Origin: Kribbella amoyensis
Lineage (GTDB): Bacteria; Actinomycetota; Actinomycetes; Propionibacteriales; Kribbellaceae
Length of the DNA stretch: 64,000 bases
Assembly: GCF_007828865.1 (NCBI RefSeq)
Contig: NZ_VIVK01000001.1
Span: 434,001 to 498,000 of the forward strand
Reading direction: 5' to 3'
Both the position numbers and the translations under genes were made by a program. The notes beneath the pieces are model-generated. The model did not search any database. It was not told the DNA's origin and worked only from the letters and a program-made list of their open reading frames with translations. This document shows positions 59,388 through 64,000 of the stretch, in pieces. Each line of letters begins with the position of its first letter. The first letter of the stretch is position 1.

Positions 59388-60206
59388 ATGACGATCACCG
59401 AGAGCCCTCGGTACGACGTGCTGGAGCGGGCCGCGTACACAGCGCTCGGCGGCGTGGCCGATCCGGAGCTGGACGAGCCGATCACCGACCTCGGCTTCGT
59501 CCGGTCCCTGGTCGTCCGGTCGGCCGGATCGCTGGCCGAAGTGGAGGTGCACCTGCGGCTGCCGACCTCGTTCTGCTCGCCGAACTTCGCGTACCTGATG
59601 GCGTCCGACGCGAAGGACGTGCTGACGTCGCTGCCCTGGACCGGCCTGGTGACCGTCCAGCTCGACGACCACCACGACTCCGGCCTGATCAACGCGGGCC
59701 TGGCCGCCGACGCCGGGTACCGCGGCACCTTCGGCCACGAGGCGGAGCAGGACCTGGAGGAACTGCGGACCACGTTCCGCCGCAAGGCCCACACGGCCGC
59801 GATGGAACGGTGCCTCACCGCCCTGCTCCGCGCCGAACCGGACCGCCCGGTCGAGCGTCTTGGTGAGGTCGTCCTCGCCGACCTGCCGACCGACCGGCAC
59901 ACCGAGGCGCTGCTCCGCCGGCGGACCGTCCTCGGGCTCCCCGACCGGCCCGACGCGCTCGTCCTGGTCGATCACGACGGTCAGGGGTACGCCGAGTCCG
60001 ACGTACCGCTGGCGCTGCGGCGAGCCCGGTCCACGCGGATCTCGATCGACGGCAACGCGCACTTCTGCCGTGGCCTGCTGCGAACCCGGTACCCCGGCAG
60101 CGAGTCGGAGCAGGTGCACCGGCCGGACGGAGCCGAGTCCGCCGACGCGTCGTACGACCCGACGTTCATCCCCCTCCCCACCGTCCCGAAGGAGCAGCGC
60201 CGATGA
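59388..60206 (+). CDS. DUF59/MIP18-like iron-sulfur assembly domain protein
   Basis: A 272-residue protein whose first 120 residues form a MIP18 (DUF59) domain: ALGGVADPELDEPITDLGFV followed by RLPTSFCSPNFAYLM with the conserved Cys. Such domains help assemble iron-sulfur or diiron sites. The rest is helical, with two Cys in the second half. In prm/mim clusters the equivalent gene lies between amidohydrolase and alcohol dehydrogenase genes, exactly as here. Its ATG is one base after the preceding stop, and its own stop overlaps the next ATG. Confidence 0.82.
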   Translation: MTITESPRYDVLERAAYTALGGVADPELDEPITDLGFVRSLVVRSAGSLAEVEVHLRLPTSFCSPNFAYLMASDAKDVLTSLPWTGLVTVQLDDHHDSGLINAGLAADAGYRGTFGHEAEQDLEELRTTFRRKAHTAAMERCLTALLRAEPDRPVERLGEVVLADLPTDRHTEALLRRRTVLGLPDRPDALVLVDHDGQGYAESDVPLALRRARSTRISIDGNAHFCRGLLRTRYPGSESEQVHRPDGAESADASYDPTFIPLPTVPKEQRR

Positions 60207-61237
60207 GCACCATGCGAGCCGTCCAGGTCGTCGGCTACCACCAGAACCTCGCCCTGACCGAGGTGCCGATCCCCGAACCCACCGGCCCGTGGGACGTGGT
60301 CGTCCGGATCGGCGGTGCCGGGGTCTGCCGGACCGACCTGCACATCCTCGAAGGACAGTGGGCCGAGAAGAGCGGCGTCCAGCTCCCGTACACGATCGGG
60401 CACGAGAACGCGGGCTGGGTGCACGCCGTCGGCGCCGCGGTGACGAACGTTGCCGAGGGCGACAAGGTGATCCTGCACCCGCTGATCACCTGTGGCCTGT
60501 GCCGCGCCTGCCGGTCCGGCGACGACGTGCACTGCGAGGCGAGCGCGTTCCCCGGTATCGACACCAACGGCGGCTACGCGGAGTACCTCAAGACGTCGGC
60601 CCGGAGCGTGGTGAAGATCGACGACGCCCTCCAACCCGCCGACGTCGCCGCCCTCGCCGACGCGGGCCTGACGGCGTACCACGCGGCCGCCAAGGCAGCC
60701 CGCCGGCTGACCCCGCGGGACCGCTGCGTGGTGATCGGCGCGGGCGGACTCGGGCACATCGGCATCCAGGTCCTCAAGGCACTCACCCCGGCCGAACTGA
60801 TCGTCGTCGACCGCAACCCCGACGCGGTCGAACTCGCCGTCTCGATCGGCGCCGACCAGGGCATCGTTGCTGATGGCAATCACATGGAGAAGGTGCTGGA
60901 GCTCACCGGCGGCCAGGGCGCCGAGGTGGTGGTCGACTTCGTCGGCGAGGGCGGCGCGACCGGCGAGGGTCTGCGGATGCTGCGCCGGGCCGGTGACTAC
61001 CACGTGGTCGGGTACGGCGAGAACCTCGACGTCCCCACCATCGACCTGATCTCCACCGAGACCAACATCGTCGGCAACCTGGTCGGCTCCTACAACGACC
61101 TGTGCGACCTGATGATCCTGGCCGCCCGCGGTGCCGTCACCCTGCACACCGCCAAGTACCGGCTCGACGACTTCCAGACCGCGATCGACGACCTCGACGC
61201 CGGCCGGGTCCGCGGCCGCGCCATCCTCATCCCCTGA
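60203..61237 (+). CDS. Zinc-dependent alcohol dehydrogenase (PrmE-like)
   Basis: A 344-residue medium-chain dehydrogenase. Catalytic zinc ligands are in GVCRTDLH and GHENAGW; the structural zinc site is CGLCRACRSGDDVHC; the NAD(P) fold reads VIGAGGLGHIG near residue 180. In propane-oxidising actinomycetes the alcohol dehydrogenase of the monooxygenase cluster (PrmE) oxidises propanols. Position and gene order support that relation, but the monooxygenase itself is not in the window. It starts in an ATGA overlap and ends 154 bases before the convergent groEL stop. Confidence 0.9.
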   Translation: MSTMRAVQVVGYHQNLALTEVPIPEPTGPWDVVVRIGGAGVCRTDLHILEGQWAEKSGVQLPYTIGHENAGWVHAVGAAVTNVAEGDKVILHPLITCGLCRACRSGDDVHCEASAFPGIDTNGGYAEYLKTSARSVVKIDDALQPADVAALADAGLTAYHAAAKAARRLTPRDRCVVIGAGGLGHIGIQVLKALTPAELIVVDRNPDAVELAVSIGADQGIVADGNHMEKVLELTGGQGAEVVVDFVGEGGATGEGLRMLRRAGDYHVVGYGENLDVPTIDLISTETNIVGNLVGSYNDLCDLMILAARGAVTLHTAKYRLDDFQTAIDDLDAGRVRGRAILIP

Positions 61238-61242
61238 CCTCG

Positions 61243-61308
61243 CCACTGGCGGGTTGTTCAACGAATGACGTGTTGCAACACGCCAGTGGGCGAATAACCC
61301 GCCAGTGG
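61243..61308. repeat. Complex inverted repeat after the alcohol dehydrogenase gene
   Basis: CCACTGGCGGGTTGTTC at 61243-61259 pairs with 61292-61308 at 16 of 17 positions. A third copy of the CGCCAGTGG core is at 61281-61289, and CGTGTTGCAACACG at 61269-61282 is a perfect 14-base palindrome in the loop. It could terminate the operon, although no T run follows on the plus strand. Confidence 0.6.
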
Positions 61309-61324
61309 GCGCTCGCAGTACGGC

Positions 61325-61369
61325 AAAAGGCAACTGCCCGGCGGGTCCGTGGACCGGCCGGGCAGTTGC
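61325..61369 (-). terminator. groEL terminator
   Basis: GCAACTGCCCGGC at 61330-61342 pairs perfectly with 61357-61369, and an inner GGTCC/GGACC stem fills the loop. Reading the minus strand, the hairpin is followed at once by CTTTT, so it ends the groES-groEL transcript 23 bases after the groEL stop. Confidence 0.85.
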
Positions 61370-61391
61370 TGGTGGTACTTCAGCGCGAAGG

Positions 61392-63104
<1,713 letters not shown>

Positions 63105-63124
63105 TCAGGAACAGCGAGCGGTCG

Positions 63125-63421
63125 TCACTTGCTGACGATGGCGAGGATGTCGCGGGCGCCCAGGATCAGGTAGTCCTGGCCGTCGTACTTGACCTCGGTG
63201 CCGCCGTACTTGGAGTAGATGACCTTGTCGCCGACGGCGACGTCCAGCGGGACGCGGTTGCCGTTGTCGTCGATGCGGCCCGGGCCGATGGCGAGGACCT
63301 CGCCCTCCTGCGGCTTCTCCTTGGCGGTGTCCGGGATCACCAGGCCGGACTTCGTGGTCTGCTCGGCTTCGAGCGGCGCAACGAGGACGCGGTCCTCGAG
63401 CGGCTTGATCGTGACCGACAC
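63125..63421 (-). CDS. groES: Co-chaperonin GroES
   Basis: A 98-residue GroES. The mobile loop is [20 protein letters not shown], and [20 protein letters not shown], the second half of the beta barrel, is typical. GTG at 63421 is used, with GGAGGTCAG upstream, giving the normal length; a longer frame from 63460 lacks family similarity. It is the first gene of the heat-shock operon under two CIRCE sites. Confidence 0.96.
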   Translation of the reverse strand: MSVTIKPLEDRVLVAPLEAEQTTKSGLVIPDTAKEKPQEGEVLAIGPGRIDDNGNRVPLDVAVGDKVIYSKYGGTEVKYDGQDYLILGARDILAIVSK

Positions 63422-63512
63422 TTGCTGACCTCCACGGTCGAGTTCTTGGTGTGTTCGCACAGCTTCGGTCGGCCGTCCACCCTGCCGTCGCGGGGGTCAG
63501 GGGTACCGGCCG

Positions 63513-63539
63513 TTGGCATTCTCCACCGGAGAGTGCCAA
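63513..63539 (-). promoter_or_regulatory. CIRCE-like operator, gene-proximal
   Basis: TTGGCATTC and GAGTGCCAA flank a nine-base spacer, with one mismatch between the arms. It is 92 bases before the groES start. Spacer length and half-site match the HrcA-binding CIRCE element. Confidence 0.8.
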
Positions 63540-63558
63540 CACCGAATCTAGGCCGCGA

Positions 63559-63585
63559 TTAGCACTCGGTCAACTCGAGTGCCAG
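63559..63585 (-). promoter_or_regulatory. CIRCE operator, distal
   Basis: TTAGCACTC, a nine-base spacer and GAGTGCCAG match the CIRCE consensus (TTAGCACTC-N9-GAGTGCTAA) at 16 of 18 positions. It is 20 bases beyond the proximal site. HrcA repression of groES-groEL is expected. The rest of the 309-base gap (63422-63730) shows no other gene. Confidence 0.88.
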
Positions 63586-63730
63586 GACGATTCCCGCCCG
63601 CCACCCGGTACCGGGCGCCCGGCGGCCGCCAAAGGCCGGGACGACGGGCTCAGGACTGGGCGAATGTCACCGGACGTGAGACCGTCTTCACAGCGAGCAC
63701 TCCCCGGAACGCCCCGCACGAGGAGCCACG

Positions 63731-64000
63731 ATGAAACTCCGCCCCACGTTCCCGAAACTCCGCCGGCCGTCGCCGCGGACGCTGCTCGTGATCGCCGCCG
63801 TGGCGCTGAGCCCGATCGCGGTCGCCGCGCTGGCCGCCAAGGGCGCCGACTCCTCGCCAGACCAGGGTGCCCCGTCCGCCGGCGCACCAGCCGCACCGGA
63901 CTCCGGTACCGGCCAAGGCGCGCGCGACGCCGGTACGAAAGACGCCGGCACGAATGCCGACGCCGCCGCGGCCGCCTCGTTGCAGCAGTGCCGTACTGCG
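63731..64000 (+). CDS. Exported or membrane-anchored protein, N-terminal part
   Basis: An ATG at 63731 with GAGGAG six bases upstream opens 90 codons to the end of the window without a stop. The N-terminus is basic (MKLRPTFPKLRRPSPR), followed by a hydrophobic helix (TLLVIAAVALSPIAVAALAA) that is a signal peptide or anchor, then a Gly/Ala/Asp linker (SAGAPAAPDSGTGQGARDAG) and the beginning of a folded part (SLQQCRTA). The product cannot be named from this fragment. Confidence 0.65.
   Translation, partial: MKLRPTFPKLRRPSPRTLLVIAAVALSPIAVAALAAKGADSSPDQGAPSAGAPAAPDSGTGQGARDAGTKDAGTNADAAAAASLQQCRTA

Overview
The window is high-GC DNA with dense genes, short or overlapping junctions (ATGA, TGATG, GTGA), frequent GTG starts, a SigE-family sigma factor, a SigD/RsdA pair, a two-gene guaB/guaB3 set and a His-tailed GroEL1. 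This fits an actinomycete, most probably of the Nocardioides/Kribbella side (the lineage is inferred; no search was possible).

Left part (1-9.8 kb): the N-terminal end of a histidine phosphatase; a divergent NmrA-like oxidoreductase/TetR pair; a secreted I36-type inhibitor convergent with an ArsR-like regulator across a strong terminator; an HSP90-like chaperone coupled to a TPR protein; and a SigE-family sigma factor with its membrane partner. Then on the minus strand come guaA, an unusual cytochrome P450 and bioD (9.8-13.2 kb).

Centre (13.3-38.5 kb): a complete-looking extracellular contractile injection system (eCIS) of the actinobacterial type. A minus-strand operon runs from the sheath at 31.5 kb through two tube proteins, a baseplate-chaperone-like protein, DUF6760, a proline-rich protein, a third tube protein, a tube/CIS_tube fusion, VgrG-like spike, gp25, gpJ, a membrane-anchored zinc-ribbon protein and gpI, ending at 18.0 kb. 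Divergent plus-strand genes give the DUF4255 tail terminator, a PAAR tip, a LAL-type regulator, a tryptophan-rich repeat protein and a helical protein that may be cargo. A LuxR-type regulator, a membrane protein and a secreted beta-propeller lie at the left edge. No AAA+ ATPase, tail fibre, integrase, capsid or terminase gene was recognised. A palindromic motif (core GCCYGATCGGGC) recurs in front of three eCIS transcription units.

The eCIS block separates bioD (12.5-13.2 kb) from bioF, bioA, bsaP and bioB (38.5-42.2 kb), all on the minus strand. It therefore appears to have been inserted into a bioB-bsaP-bioA-bioF-bioD operon. After bioB comes a 545-base region with a small ORF, strong hairpins and a terminator that no known gene explains.

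Right part (42.7-64 kb): a GMC oxidoreductase and succinate-semialdehyde dehydrogenase operon; several small metabolic or unknown genes; guaB3 and guaB, separated by a possible defence cassette (AAA ATPase plus DUF4276); rsdA and sigD; a propane-type accessory module (regulator, amidohydrolase, DUF59 protein, alcohol dehydrogenase) without its monooxygenase; and groEL/groES under two CIRCE operators. The order groES-groEL-sigD-rsdA-guaB-guaB3-GMC oxidase-guaA matches the conserved order I recall from mycobacteria, so the other modules look like insertions into a conserved backbone.
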